A DNA stretch of 51,017 bases from contig JBFXDD010000031.1 in the NCBI GenBank assembly GCA_050181465.1, positions 1 through 51,017 of the forward strand. Direction: 5' to 3'. Of this stretch, positions 1-8,960 are shown piece after piece. The stretch is from JACRLW01 sp050181465 (GTDB taxonomy: Bacteria > Planctomycetota > UBA1135 > UBA2386). Position 1 is the first letter of the stretch; each line of letters opens with the position of its first letter. Both the position numbers and the translations under genes were made by a program. A model generated the notes under the pieces. That model had not been told where the DNA came from, made no database searches, and worked only from the letters and a program-made list of their open reading frames with translations.

Positions 1-183
1 GAGGCGCGACGCTCCTTGGAGAGCAAGGTCGGCGGCGCCTTCGATGCGACGGCGATGGCCGTGCGTCGTCAGCAACTTCGCATTCCGGTGGAGCCCGGGG
101 TGGCGTTGGAGCTGGGCGACGGTCCGAAGGTGCGGCTCGGTGAGGATGCCGTCGCGACGAAGCTCCGCGTGACGGTTCGCTGA
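1..183 (+). CDS. C-terminal end of an unidentified protein (5' partial)
   Basis: The reading frame is open from the first base and ends in TGA, giving 60 residues that end in KLRVTVR. The piece is rich in charged residues and Val/Leu, with no recognisable motif, signal or membrane segment. The start lies outside the window. Base use matches the neighbouring chromosome. I do not recognise the family. Confidence 0.55.
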   Translation, partial: EARRSLESKVGGAFDATAMAVRRQQLRIPVEPGVALELGDGPKVRLGEDAVATKLRVTVR

Positions 184-197
184 GGCGCGCGAGTCGC

Positions 198-1295
198 TCA
201 GCGCGCGCGCAGGCGCGCGTCGAGCAGCGGTTCCGGCAGCGGGTCGTAGAGCGCCATGCTGTGCGCGAGACTCGGCCGTGCGCCGATGCCGAACACCGAG
301 TGCCAGCACGGCGACGCTGTCTCGAGCGAGGGCAACAAGATCGCATCGCCGGCTTCGAGCAGATGCGCACAGCCGCGCTCCGTCAGCGCGCGCGTGAGGG
401 CGGGATCGGTATTGAGGGCGGCGATCAGTTCCTCGTCGCCGTCGAGTTGCTGCATGCGCGCGAGGATCTCCTCGACCGCATGCCCGGTCGTCTCGGCGAG
501 CATGGCGGCGAGATCGTGCGCCGGTGCAGTCAGCCAGACGGTCTCTCCGCGCAGTTGCACGTAGGCCACGCCGCGTTGACCCGGGTCGCCGTCATGATGG
601 AAGAAGGCGCCGCCGCCGGGAGCGTTGCTGTAGACGATCAACTCGCACGTTCGCACGCCGGTCGGGCGCAGCGCGGTGAGCCATTCGCGCAGACCAGCGT
701 GTTCACGTAGGGCCGCATGTTCGGGGTACAGTTCGACGGCGAGTCGTTCCGACCACGATGCGCGCGGGTCCTCGCGAAGCCAGTCGGCGGCCGCATCGTG
801 ACCGAAGGAGACGCGGATGCGCATGGACAGGTCGCTCTCGTCGTGAGCGATCCAGGACAGCCGGACCGTCAGATCGCGTACCCGGCGATGGTCGCGATCG
901 CCGGGAACGTCGATGAACACCTTCTCGATCTCGCGCAGGTCGCTTCGATCGATCGTGCTCCCGGCGTAGCGGAAGAACTCGCTGTCGGCCAGGCGGCCGT
1001 CGAGATCGTCCAGGAACTCGTCTCCTTCGCGGAAGCGGTCGAAGGCCAGGCAGGTGGCGTCGATCGCGGCCCTCTGTTCGCGCACGAGATCGGCGCACAG
1101 ACCGGGCAGAACGACGGCCTCGCCCTGAGCCCACTGCGTGAGCGCGGTCGGTAGGTCCGGGAGTTGGGTTGAACGCAGCCGTGCGCGCTCGAAGCTGCCG
1201 TGGTCGACGGAGCGTCGCACGAGTCGGATCGTCGGCGCCGGTCCTGACGGCGGCGACTTCGGTGAGCGCGGTCTTGATCCACGGTCGCGAGGCAT
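198..1295 (-). CDS. Cupin/JmjC-like (putative Fe(II)/2-oxoglutarate-type) protein
   Basis: The 365-residue soluble protein has a hydrophobic beta-rich second half. It contains FFHHDGDP (His233, His234, Asp235) followed by a GVAYVQLRGETVW strand, and a later AGDAILLP turn followed by CWHSVF (His332) and an Arg at 340. An HxD-type pair plus a distal His and a nearby Arg is the metal and co-substrate pattern of cupin_8/JmjC-like oxygenases, so a metal-dependent oxygenase is inferred, with unknown substrate. The first ~25 residues are basic and low complexity, so the true start may be further in. The gene is divergent from the haemoglobin gene with only 25 bp between the starts, which suggests a shared or overlapping promoter. 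Confidence 0.55.
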   Translation of the reverse strand: MPRDRGSRPRSPKSPPSGPAPTIRLVRRSVDHGSFERARLRSTQLPDLPTALTQWAQGEAVVLPGLCADLVREQRAAIDATCLAFDRFREGDEFLDDLDGRLADSEFFRYAGSTIDRSDLREIEKVFIDVPGDRDHRRVRDLTVRLSWIAHDESDLSMRIRVSFGHDAAADWLREDPRASWSERLAVELYPEHAALREHAGLREWLTALRPTGVRTCELIVYSNAPGGGAFFHHDGDPGQRGVAYVQLRGETVWLTAPAHDLAAMLAETTGHAVEEILARMQQLDGDEELIAALNTDPALTRALTERGCAHLLEAGDAILLPSLETASPCWHSVFGIGARPSLAHSMALYDPLPEPLLDARLRAR

Positions 1296-1320
1296 CGACG
1301 TCGGAGTCTATGCTGCCGGC

Positions 1321-1734
1321 GTGAGCCAACTCCTGCCTCAATCCGGCGGTTTGCCGGACGACCCAGTCGCCGACGTCCACGACTTGATCGGCGAAGTCCC
1401 GATCCGGGCGATGGTGGCGGCGTTCTATCGGCGGGTGCCCGCGGACCCGATCCTCGGCCCGATGTATCCCGCGCACGATCTCGCGGGCGCCGAAGCTCGG
1501 CTCGCCGACTTCTTGGTCCAGCGCTTCGGTGGCAGCGACGACTACTCGCGTCGACGCGGCCATCCGCGCCTGCGCATGCGTCACGCGCCGTTCGCCATCG
1601 ATGAAGCTGCCGCCGATCGATGGATCGAACTGATGACCGCTGCGATCGAAGAGGTGGCGCTCGATTCGCGCGTGCGCGCGCGGGTGGTGGAGTTCTTGAG
1701 CGGCGTTGCGACGTTCTTGCGCAATCGCGAGTGA
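1321..1734 (+). CDS. Group II truncated haemoglobin (TrHbO-like)
   Basis: This is a 137-residue globin of the 2-over-2 fold, which binds haem and probably O2 or NO in the cytoplasm. Visible features are the MVAAFYRRV helix, the YPAHDL segment, the FGGSDDYSRRRGHPRLRMRHAPF stretch (given here by its parts: FGG at about 69-71, proximal His88 in RMRHAPF) and Trp101 in the G helix, the group II signature. GTG at 1321 is chosen because it gives the family's usual length; longer in-frame extensions would run over the divergent neighbour. It lies 25 bp from the divergent cupin-like gene. A 6-bp stem hairpin follows the stop. Confidence 0.88.
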   Translation: MSQLLPQSGGLPDDPVADVHDLIGEVPIRAMVAAFYRRVPADPILGPMYPAHDLAGAEARLADFLVQRFGGSDDYSRRRGHPRLRMRHAPFAIDEAAADRWIELMTAAIEEVALDSRVRARVVEFLSGVATFLRNRE

Positions 1735-1741
1735 GGGTGCT

Positions 1742-1765
1742 GCGGACTGGCAGTGAGCCGTCCGC
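1742..1765. terminator. Hairpin between convergent genes, possible bidirectional terminator
   Basis: GCGGAC (1742-1747) and GTCCGC (1760-1765) are perfect 6-bp arms with a 12-nt loop. They sit in the 32-bp gap between the haemoglobin stop and the stop of the FG-GAP gene on the other strand. No T-tract follows, so intrinsic termination is only a suggestion. Confidence 0.35.
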
Positions 1766-1766
1766 C

Positions 1767-3338
1767 TCAGCGATATCCGACTCGCGCCCAGATCCCGTTG
1801 CTCAGGTCGAAGCCGAGCGGCCCGTTGGTCGGGCCGAAGAGACATTGGAGAGCCAGATCGATTCCGGCGAACTGCGGAACCTGCGGAATCGGCAAGGTCA
1901 GGTCGTAGCTCGACGATCCGGAGAGATTCGCGTAGGTCCCCCAAGCGGCGAAGGAAAAGACCGCATCGCAGCCCTGCGCGCCGAGATTGGTGGTGCCCAA
2001 CGGAGCGGCACTGAACACGACGATCCCCGGGGCGGCGAGCGGGGCGTCGCGAATCGCGATCTGGGCGGTCGCGCCCAGGATCGGGCGAGACACGCCGATA
2101 CGAGGGAGGAACGGGCCTTCGCCGCAGCCGTTGCCCAGCGACGTCACGCTTGCCAGGAAACCCGAAGAGAGGGCGAAGCACTGGCCGCGGCTGCCGGCCG
2201 AGAACGGGTTGCTGAGCGCGAGCTCCGAGAAGCCGTCCCCATCCATGTCGTCGAGTCGCGTCATACTGCGTGCGGTCATGACCAGCGGTGCGTACTGGGA
2301 GCTGGGCGTCCAGAAGGACCGAATGCTTCGCGTTCGGCCGAAGAGGACGGCGACCTCGCGGACGTCGGTGCGCATCAAGGCCACCTCATCGTGGGCGTCG
2401 GAGTCCAGATCACCGACGCTGCTCATGGCGGCCACGGCGAGGGTTTCGCCTGGACGCGACGCTCGAACGGAGTCGATCAAGGAGTACGTCACGAGCGAGA
2501 ACACGAAGACGGCGCCGCGTTGCGCTCCAAACTCGGTGGCGTTGTCGACGATCAGGACTTCGACGACACCGTCGCCGTCGATGTCCGCCAAGCAGACTCC
2601 GGCCACGCCGAAGCTCGAGGATGCGACCGCGGGTCGCGGGATTCGGCGGACCACCCGCGTGGGGAACACGTCGAGAACCAAGAAATCTGCGCCGCCGGCG
2701 GTGAGCAAGAGTTCGGGCTGCCCATCGCCGTCGACATCCGGAAGTAGCTGGAGGAACGGATTGGTCGAACCCGCCATCGAGTTTGGGAACGCGCCGAGCG
2801 GCGCGCCATCGTCACCTCGATGGAGCGAGACTCCGACATCGCTGTACACCGCGACGTCGGGCCGGCGGTCGCCGTCGACGTCACCGGCAGCCGACACCGC
2901 GCTTCCGAAGTTCGGCTCCGTGGAAGTGATGGTCCGGAGGAGAGCGCCGGTGGATCCGGAATACACGAACACTCGCGACGTGAGGGACGCGCCGATCGCG
3001 ATGTCCTCCGTGCCGTCGCTGTCGACGTCGCCGATCCCTGCTGCGGCGGAACCGAATCCCGAGTTCGCCACCGGGTTGTTCATCACCCGCAACGAGGTCC
3101 CATCGAGTCCCGAGAGCACGTGCACCGCACTCGCAGCGCCGTTCACTCCGGGCGCGGTGGCCACCACGTCCGGCCGGCCGTCGCCATTCTGGTCGGCGAT
3201 CGTTTGGATCGCGGTTCCAAGTCGCCCTTCTGCCAGCGATCCGAGCGCGGACCACTGAACTCGTTGTCCAAACGCGGACGCGGAACCGAGAGCGAGAGTC
3301 AGGGCGAGATTGAGAGCGGCATGGATCGGAGAGTGCAT
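1767..3338 (-). CDS. Secreted FG-GAP/VCBS repeat protein
   Basis: The 523-residue protein starts with a signal peptide (hydrophobic residues 8-22, cut near AFG-Q25). It is then built of about seven FG-GAP/integrin-alpha-like blades, each with a calcium-binding motif of the DxNGDG or DxDxDG type (for example DQNGDGRPD, DVDGDGQPE, DIDGDGVVE, DMDGDGFSE). This predicts a seven-bladed beta-propeller outside the cytoplasm. The last ~130 residues, from LGNGCG to SNGIWARVGYR, form a separate Gly/Ala-rich beta domain seen at the end of many planctomycete secreted proteins. Function is probably adhesive or structural; no enzyme motif is seen. Confidence 0.82.
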   Translation of the reverse strand: MHSPIHAALNLALTLALGSASAFGQRVQWSALGSLAEGRLGTAIQTIADQNGDGRPDVVATAPGVNGAASAVHVLSGLDGTSLRVMNNPVANSGFGSAAAGIGDVDSDGTEDIAIGASLTSRVFVYSGSTGALLRTITSTEPNFGSAVSAAGDVDGDRRPDVAVYSDVGVSLHRGDDGAPLGAFPNSMAGSTNPFLQLLPDVDGDGQPELLLTAGGADFLVLDVFPTRVVRRIPRPAVASSSFGVAGVCLADIDGDGVVEVLIVDNATEFGAQRGAVFVFSLVTYSLIDSVRASRPGETLAVAAMSSVGDLDSDAHDEVALMRTDVREVAVLFGRTRSIRSFWTPSSQYAPLVMTARSMTRLDDMDGDGFSELALSNPFSAGSRGQCFALSSGFLASVTSLGNGCGEGPFLPRIGVSRPILGATAQIAIRDAPLAAPGIVVFSAAPLGTTNLGAQGCDAVFSFAAWGTYANLSGSSSYDLTLPIPQVPQFAGIDLALQCLFGPTNGPLGFDLSNGIWARVGYR

Positions 3339-3417
3339 GATGGTGCGGCCCCTTCTGGCCGTGCTCCCCGATTGTGCCCCACTCCGACCGGATCCGAAAG
3401 GCAGGGGGCTTGGGCGC

Positions 3418-4083
3418 TCAATTCGCCGACAACCCCATCCCGCGCGGCGCGCGCACGCCGCTCTCTACGTTCCCGGGCAAGGGCGCGCTCGCGTCGAGAA
3501 CCGGGCGCACGCCGGCCAGGTCGAGGACGCGCTCGATGCAACGCACTCGCTCCTGCATCGAGAGCGATTCGAGCGGGATGTAGGGGACGGCGAACATCTC
3601 CAGCATCAGCTTGACCATGCCGTCGATGCGCAGCACGTCTTCCCAGGTCAGCCCGGCACGGACGCCGTCGTCGGTGAGCAGCTCCTTGTGCGGCCGCACG
3701 AAGAACACGATCCCGCTGCGCACGGACTCCATGTACCGGAGAAAGCGTGGGTCGGCGAAGACCGACGACAGGATGGTGGAATGATGTGCGGCATAGGCCA
3801 GATTGCAGAAGGCCCGGTCCGAGACGAAAGGCCCACCGCAACGCTCCTCGGCCTCGATCTGCCGCACGAAGACTTCGGCCTGGTAGCGATCGACGAGATC
3901 GATGTCGGCGCGCAGTCGATCCAGCTTGGCTTCCATCTCGGCCAGCACCGTGCGCGCGACCTCGGCAATCATCGGCACGCCGAAGCGGTCGCGGATCCAG
4001 CGTGCGAGCGTGGTCTTGCCCGTGGCGTGGGCGCCGACCAGATAGATCCGCGGCTCTGCGGACGGCTTGCTGTGGGCGATCAT
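3418..4083 (-). CDS. NadR-like P-loop ATPase/kinase (AAA_28-type)
   Basis: The 221-residue cytoplasmic protein has a Walker A motif GAHATGKTT at residues 17-25, directly after a beta strand (IYLVG). An FVSDRAFCNLAYA segment fits the DR-containing Walker B/lid region of NadR-like kinases, and FFVRPH fits the next core strand. This layout matches small ATPases of the NadR/AAA_28 group that phosphorylate nucleosides or nucleotides; the substrate cannot be read from sequence. It is on the same strand as its neighbours but separated from the downstream FG-GAP gene by about 80 bp. Confidence 0.65.
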   Translation of the reverse strand: MIAHSKPSAEPRIYLVGAHATGKTTLARWIRDRFGVPMIAEVARTVLAEMEAKLDRLRADIDLVDRYQAEVFVRQIEAEERCGGPFVSDRAFCNLAYAAHHSTILSSVFADPRFLRYMESVRSGIVFFVRPHKELLTDDGVRAGLTWEDVLRIDGMVKLMLEMFAVPYIPLESLSMQERVRCIERVLDLAGVRPVLDASAPLPGNVESGVRAPRGMGLSAN

Positions 4084-4206
4084 CGCCCGCAGCCTACATC
4101 TGGTAGTGGGCCGCGGCGAGAATCCGCCACCGGATCCCGTGGTGGAAAGATCCTCACCATTCGTGCACCAGATCGCCGGGTCCGGGCGCGCGCGGAGTCG
4201 GTCGCC

Positions 4207-5817
4207 TCAGTCGGCCTTCTCCTGGAACTTCAACCAGGCCTCATTGGCCCGCTTCCACACTTCGGCATCGGGCAACAGCTTGTGACTCGAGGTGGTGACG
4301 ATCTTGTCGCGCCAGACGTAGCCGCGCTCGCGTACCGTTGTGCGCTGCGCGTCGTTGAGGCGCGCCATGTCGACATCGAAGTTCGGGTCGAAACCGACTT
4401 CGCGAATCGACTCTCCGACTTGGTGGAAGTAGTCGGCGAGCAGATGGTCGCGGCCCAGAGCCTTCTGGCCGTCGTCTTGCCAACACCATCGCACGAGGCG
4501 CGCGCACTCAGGCGTGTAGCCCCAGTTCTCTTCTGGACCGTTGTCCTTCGGGCTCGGTTGGATCGACTCCTGGATCAGATCCCACAAGGCCGGCATCGAG
4601 TTGCCGCGACGTTGGTAATCGATGCGGCCCTTCTCGACGTCGCTGCTGAAGAAGTCGATCTTCTTGCCGTCGAACTTCGTGCTGCGACAGAACTCCCAGC
4701 AGCCGTTGTCGATCCAGCGCGGCAGCGCGTGCAAGGCCGTGGGATCGTGATCGTCGATGATTTGCCAGAGCACCGCACGGAAGAGGGCCCCGTAGGCGCT
4801 GCTGCCGCCTTGATCGGGGTCCTGGACGAAGAGCAACTCGCGTGTCGTCGGCTCGAACTCGCGAGCCCCTGCGCGCGAGCGGTCATAGGCTGCGAGGTGA
4901 TCCGGTGAGGCGAAGATGCGAAGCACCGCGGGCAGCGTGTCGGACTGGAAAGGCGGCATCTTGCTGAGGAAGAACGCGCGCGCTGCCTCGGCGGCCGCGA
5001 CCGCCTTCTTGGTGAAGCCGGCTTCTGCGGCGGAACTCACCGTCCAGTATTTGCTCTTGCTGTTCTTGAACGACGAGTTGGCCAGTGCGGCGACGTGCTT
5101 GGTCTTCGCCTCGGCCCAAGTGCTGCGCTCCTTCTTTCGTGCGCTCGGATCCATGTCGTTCCATGCACCGGGATTCGTGACGAAGGTCGGAATGACGCTC
5201 ACCTCGTCGCTGCGAGCGCCCGGCGCGAGAGTGGCGAGGGTTCCGTCGAAGTCCTTCTTCAGCTTCTCGAAGTGGTCAGTGAGCACTTCGAACCCGAACA
5301 CGACCTCGCCGCCGTCGATGCTCTGGCGCACGCCGTAGAGCGTGAGATTGCCCGTCGCCAGTGTGAGTTGGATCTCGAACGTCTGTCCTTCGACTTTGCC
5401 TGCCTTTCCGGAGTTCTGCTGAACACTCGATCCGGTCGGCACGAGTCCTCGTGCGATGAAGTCGTCGAAGGAGACGTACGGCGATTTGCGCGGCAGACCG
5501 TCGACCTCCGCAGGCAGTTCGGAGGTGCTGGCGAAGCGCATCACGCGAAGAATCGGCGTGTGCGGCAGGGAAGTCTTCTTGTCGGCGACCGAGCGCGGTG
5601 CGGCGAACAGCGCAGTCAGGCAGCCGCGATCTCCTGTGGCCGGCAGTTCGACCCAACCCTTGGGCGCCTTGAACGTGAGACCGGTGCGCGCGTCGGTGCT
5701 GGGCTTCTGCGCTCGCAAGGTCGAAGTTCCGCACAGGAACGCGGTGAGGAGCAAGAGCTGCGCGACGAGGGCCGTCGATCGCGACGAGCGAGAGAATGCT
5801 TGGGCCAGGAACGACAT
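4207..5817 (-). CDS. Secreted protein resembling a degenerate MA-type (DUF1570-like) peptidase
   Basis: The 536-residue protein begins with a signal peptide (residues ~1-36, ending STLRAQ). The middle part is beta-rich. The C-terminal third has the order seen in secreted gluzincin-like peptidases: a VLRIFASPDHLAAY segment, a helix VLWQIIDDHDPT where HExxH would be expected, then PRWIDNGCWEF where PxWxxEGxAEYF would be expected. The zinc motif is absent, so catalytic activity is doubtful. The start is the ATG at 5817; an ATG three codons upstream is also possible. The frame stays open far upstream into fadE, but that extension is antisense-like shadow of the acyl-CoA dehydrogenase gene and was rejected. 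Confidence 0.6.
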   Translation of the reverse strand: MSFLAQAFSRSSRSTALVAQLLLLTAFLCGTSTLRAQKPSTDARTGLTFKAPKGWVELPATGDRGCLTALFAAPRSVADKKTSLPHTPILRVMRFASTSELPAEVDGLPRKSPYVSFDDFIARGLVPTGSSVQQNSGKAGKVEGQTFEIQLTLATGNLTLYGVRQSIDGGEVVFGFEVLTDHFEKLKKDFDGTLATLAPGARSDEVSVIPTFVTNPGAWNDMDPSARKKERSTWAEAKTKHVAALANSSFKNSKSKYWTVSSAAEAGFTKKAVAAAEAARAFFLSKMPPFQSDTLPAVLRIFASPDHLAAYDRSRAGAREFEPTTRELLFVQDPDQGGSSAYGALFRAVLWQIIDDHDPTALHALPRWIDNGCWEFCRSTKFDGKKIDFFSSDVEKGRIDYQRRGNSMPALWDLIQESIQPSPKDNGPEENWGYTPECARLVRWCWQDDGQKALGRDHLLADYFHQVGESIREVGFDPNFDVDMARLNDAQRTTVRERGYVWRDKIVTTSSHKLLPDAEVWKRANEAWLKFQEKAD

Positions 5818-5891
5818 CCTTGGCATTCTCTCGCGCGCGGCCACGGGTTGCGAGGCTGTGCCGCGGACGCGCGGCAGCGTTCCGCGGCCGC

Positions 5892-8375
5892 TCAGGTTCC
5901 GACCGTGCTCGGATCGGGCAGAATTGGTGACGATGCTGCGCGACCGAGGTACTCGGCGAGCGTGAACGAGTCGACTTCGACCGCGCTCCGTCGCGCGGTC
6001 TCGGCACGCGCCATCTGCTCCGCTTCCGCGGCGGTGATCACGCCCTTCTCGACCGCTTGCGCCACCAGCTTGGCGGGCGGTGCCTTCTCCAGGGTGCGGG
6101 CGCGGACGGCGTCCTTGATCTTGACGGCAATCGCAGCGGCCATCGTGCACTCGCGGAACGCCTCTTCGAGACGGGCGAGTCCGGGCAGAACCGTGCCGGA
6201 AGACTCGATGCCCGCCGCCAGGCGCGCGCGAGTCGGCGTCGGCGCGAGGATTGCCCGTGCGGTCTTGCCGGTCGAGCCGTCGTGCGGGCCGTGACCGAAG
6301 GGGTTGATTCGACCCCACAGCGCCAGGGGTCCCCGGAGGAACCAGCCGAGCCCGAGGATCCGCAGGTTGCGATGGATGCCCGAGATCGCCTCGCTCATGC
6401 GGCGGAAGGCCGTCTCGGCGGCGTGATCGACCACCGGGAGGTCCTCGCTCGGTCGGCCGTCGGCCTCGTAGCGGCGCAGCGTCGCGGTCAAAAGCAGCAT
6501 CCACGAGAACACGTCGGCGAATCGCCCGGTGAGCTTCTCCTTGCGCTTGAGGTCGCCGCCGAGACCGGCCATCGCGAAGTCGGCGAGGGTCGCGAACGAA
6601 GCGCTGGCCCACGCGAGGCGTCGCCAGTGCTTCGCGAGCGGACCGCGGACCGGCGATCGTGCGAGCCGACCCCGGCTCAGTCCGAGCAGCACGGCGCGGA
6701 CCGCGTTGCGGATGACGAGTCCGACGTGACCGACGAATGCGCGGTCGAAATGCACGACATCGCCGCGCTCGATTGCTTCGATCTCGCCGCGTGCGAACGC
6801 GTGACAACGGATCGCACCCTGTCCGAAGACCATCAGCGTGCGCGTCAACACGTTGGCGCCTTCGACGGTGATGCTGATCGGCGCGCCGATGTAGGCATGC
6901 GCGAGCAGGTTGTGCGGGCCGCGCGAGATCGCGGCGCCACCGAGGACGTCCATGCCGTCGTTGATGACCTCGCGGAACAGTTCGGTGAACTGGTACTTCG
7001 CCATCGCGGTGACGACCGGCGGCTTCAACCCGGCGTCGAGTCCGCCCGTGATGTAGCGGCGCGCGGCATCGAGCACGTAGGTGTGACTTGCGATGCGCGC
7101 GAGCTTCTCTTCGATGCCTTCGAAGCGTCCGATCTCGAGACCGAACTGCTTGCGCACGGCGGCGTACGCACCGACCGTCTTGGTGACGAGCTTGGCACCG
7201 CCCGTGCTGGTGGCCGGTAGCGAAATGCCGCGACCGGCTGCCAGACACTCCATGAGCATGCGCCAGCCGCGACCGACGCCGTCGACGCCGCCGATGATCG
7301 CGTCCAGGCCGACGACGACATCGGTGCCGCTGGTGGGGCAGTTGTAGAAAGGCACACCCAGCGGATCGTGACGCCGACCGAGCACGACGCCGGGCGTGTT
7401 GGTCGGGATGAGGGCACAGGTGATTCCGAGGGCCGTGCCCTTACCCAGCAAGTTCTCGGGGTCTTCGAGCTTGAAGGCGAGGCCGAGCACGGTCGCGACC
7501 GCGGCGAGGGTGATGTAGCGCTTGTTCCACGTCAGTCGCACGCGGACTTGGCCGTTGGCATCCTTGAACACCACACCGCGCGCTTCCATCGCGGCGGCAT
7601 CACTGCCGGCGGCCGGTTCGGTGAGTGCGAAGCAAGGGACTTCCTCTCCGCGCGCGAGCCGCGGCAACCAATGTTGCTTCTGTTGCTCGGTGCCGTGATG
7701 GAGGATGAGTTCCGCGGGCCCCAGCGAGTTGGGCACCATCACGGTGATCGCGAGCGGCAACGAGTGTGCGGCGAGCCGTTGGATGACCGCGCTGTGAGCG
7801 CTCGCGGAGAAGCCGAGGCCGCCGAAGGCCTTCGGGACGATCATGCCGAAGAAGCGCTCGTCACGCAGGAACTGCCAGACGGTCGCCGGCAGGTCGCGCT
7901 CTTGCCAGACCTGCCAGTCGTCGGTCATTCGACAGACGGCTTCGAGCGGCCCGTCGACGAACGCGCGCTCCTCCGCGCTCAGCTCGGGCCACGGGGTGCG
8001 CGACAGCGCGACCAAGTCCGGCTTGCCGGAGAACAACTCGCCGTCGACCCACACGTCGCCGGCTTCGATCGCCTCGCGCTCGGTCGCCGAAATCGCCGGC
8101 AGGAGATTGGCCTTGCGCACGAAGCGGAAGATCGGGCCGGTCAGCACCGCACGTCGCAGCGGCGGCAGGTTCAGCACCAGCAGCACTGCGGCCACGGGCA
8201 AGAGCAGGAACCACGGCGCGGCGACGCCGTGCGCCAAGACCAGCACGAGCGAGGACCAGACCAGCAAGGGCACGCCGGTGAAGGCGAGCCACAGACCGAT
8301 CACGAGCACGGCGCCGAACAGCAGCGGGCCGGGCAGACCGAGGAGGAAGCCCTCGGTGGGAAGGTTCGACAGCAT
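5892..8375 (-). CDS. fadE: Acyl-CoA dehydrogenase, FadE type
   Basis: At 827 residues this matches the long FadE class (about 814 in E. coli) rather than the ~380-residue short acyl-CoA dehydrogenases. It begins with two or three hydrophobic segments (residues ~10-75), so it is probably membrane attached. The dehydrogenase core contains CFALTEPAAGSDAAAME, the flavin-binding signature, followed by KRYITLAAVATVLGLAFK. The C-terminal region has the extra helical domain of FadE. It should catalyse the first step of fatty acid beta-oxidation, FAD-dependent formation of trans-2-enoyl-CoA. No other beta-oxidation gene is adjacent. Confidence 0.9.
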   Translation of the reverse strand: MLSNLPTEGFLLGLPGPLLFGAVLVIGLWLAFTGVPLLVWSSLVLVLAHGVAAPWFLLLPVAAVLLVLNLPPLRRAVLTGPIFRFVRKANLLPAISATEREAIEAGDVWVDGELFSGKPDLVALSRTPWPELSAEERAFVDGPLEAVCRMTDDWQVWQERDLPATVWQFLRDERFFGMIVPKAFGGLGFSASAHSAVIQRLAAHSLPLAITVMVPNSLGPAELILHHGTEQQKQHWLPRLARGEEVPCFALTEPAAGSDAAAMEARGVVFKDANGQVRVRLTWNKRYITLAAVATVLGLAFKLEDPENLLGKGTALGITCALIPTNTPGVVLGRRHDPLGVPFYNCPTSGTDVVVGLDAIIGGVDGVGRGWRMLMECLAAGRGISLPATSTGGAKLVTKTVGAYAAVRKQFGLEIGRFEGIEEKLARIASHTYVLDAARRYITGGLDAGLKPPVVTAMAKYQFTELFREVINDGMDVLGGAAISRGPHNLLAHAYIGAPISITVEGANVLTRTLMVFGQGAIRCHAFARGEIEAIERGDVVHFDRAFVGHVGLVIRNAVRAVLLGLSRGRLARSPVRGPLAKHWRRLAWASASFATLADFAMAGLGGDLKRKEKLTGRFADVFSWMLLLTATLRRYEADGRPSEDLPVVDHAAETAFRRMSEAISGIHRNLRILGLGWFLRGPLALWGRINPFGHGPHDGSTGKTARAILAPTPTRARLAAGIESSGTVLPGLARLEEAFRECTMAAAIAVKIKDAVRARTLEKAPPAKLVAQAVEKGVITAAEAEQMARAETARRSAVEVDSFTLAEYLGRAASSPILPDPSTVGT

Positions 8376-8441
8376 CTCCTTCCCTCTATCGGCCTTCTCG
8401 CAGAGGAAACCGATTCGCGGCGCTGCGGGCGTGTCTGGCGG

Positions 8442-8960
8442 TCAGTCGACGCTGGGTGCGAGGTCTTTGGCGAAGAAGCGGTCGCAGCCGAAGTGTCCAG
8501 TACTGCCGCAGTTGCCCTGCACTTCGACGAAGCCGAAGCGTTCGTACAGGGCTCGCGCGGCGACCATCTGCGTGGTCGTCTCGAGATAGGCGCGGCGGTA
8601 ACCCTGCGCGGCCATGCTCCCCAGGATGTGCTGCAGGAGAGCTTTCCCCGCGCCGAGCCCGCGCAGTGCCGGTCGGAAGTACATCTTGCGGACTTCCGCG
8701 ACACCCTCGCTCGGGTCGGCCCCGTCGAGTGCGGCGAAACCACCGCAGCCGAGCACCACGCCGTCGCGTTCGATCACGAAGTAGCCGGCGCCGGGATGGG
8801 CATAGGCCGCCGACATCGCATCGACCTCCGGATCGGCGTGTGCGAAGCCGGGACCGCGACAGCCGAACTCGGCCAGGGTCTCACGGATGATGGCGGCCAC
8901 CTCGGCGTCGTCGCGAGGTTCGATGGCGCGCAGGCAGAGGGCAGCCGGCAATGCGTTCAT
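8442..8960 (-). CDS. GNAT family N-acetyltransferase
   Basis: The 172-residue protein has the GNAT fold order: an N-terminal IEPRDDAEVAAIIRETL helix, the VLGCGGFAAL strand, then VRKMYFRPALRGLGAGKALL, which holds the acetyl-CoA-binding RxxGxG/A loop, and a C-terminal AYLETTTQMVAARALYERFGF. Substrate unknown. The ATG at 8960 overlaps the stop of the amidase gene upstream by 4 bp (ATGA), so the two are translationally coupled. Longer in-frame readings upstream run through the amidase gene in another frame and are not real. Confidence 0.85.
   Translation of the reverse strand: MNALPAALCLRAIEPRDDAEVAAIIRETLAEFGCRGPGFAHADPEVDAMSAAYAHPGAGYFVIERDGVVLGCGGFAALDGADPSEGVAEVRKMYFRPALRGLGAGKALLQHILGSMAAQGYRRAYLETTTQMVAARALYERFGFVEVQGNCGSTGHFGCDRFFAKDLAPSVD

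Noticed and set aside
2552..2884. Minus-strand and plus-strand ORFs inside the FG-GAP gene
   Set aside because: They are Arg/Pro/Ser-rich shadows of the real frame caused by high GC content.
4207..7248. A single ~1,013-codon open frame on the minus strand spanning two genes
   Set aside because: The upstream part is an Arg/His/Gly-rich shadow of fadE in another frame; a signal peptide start at 5817 gives the real protein.
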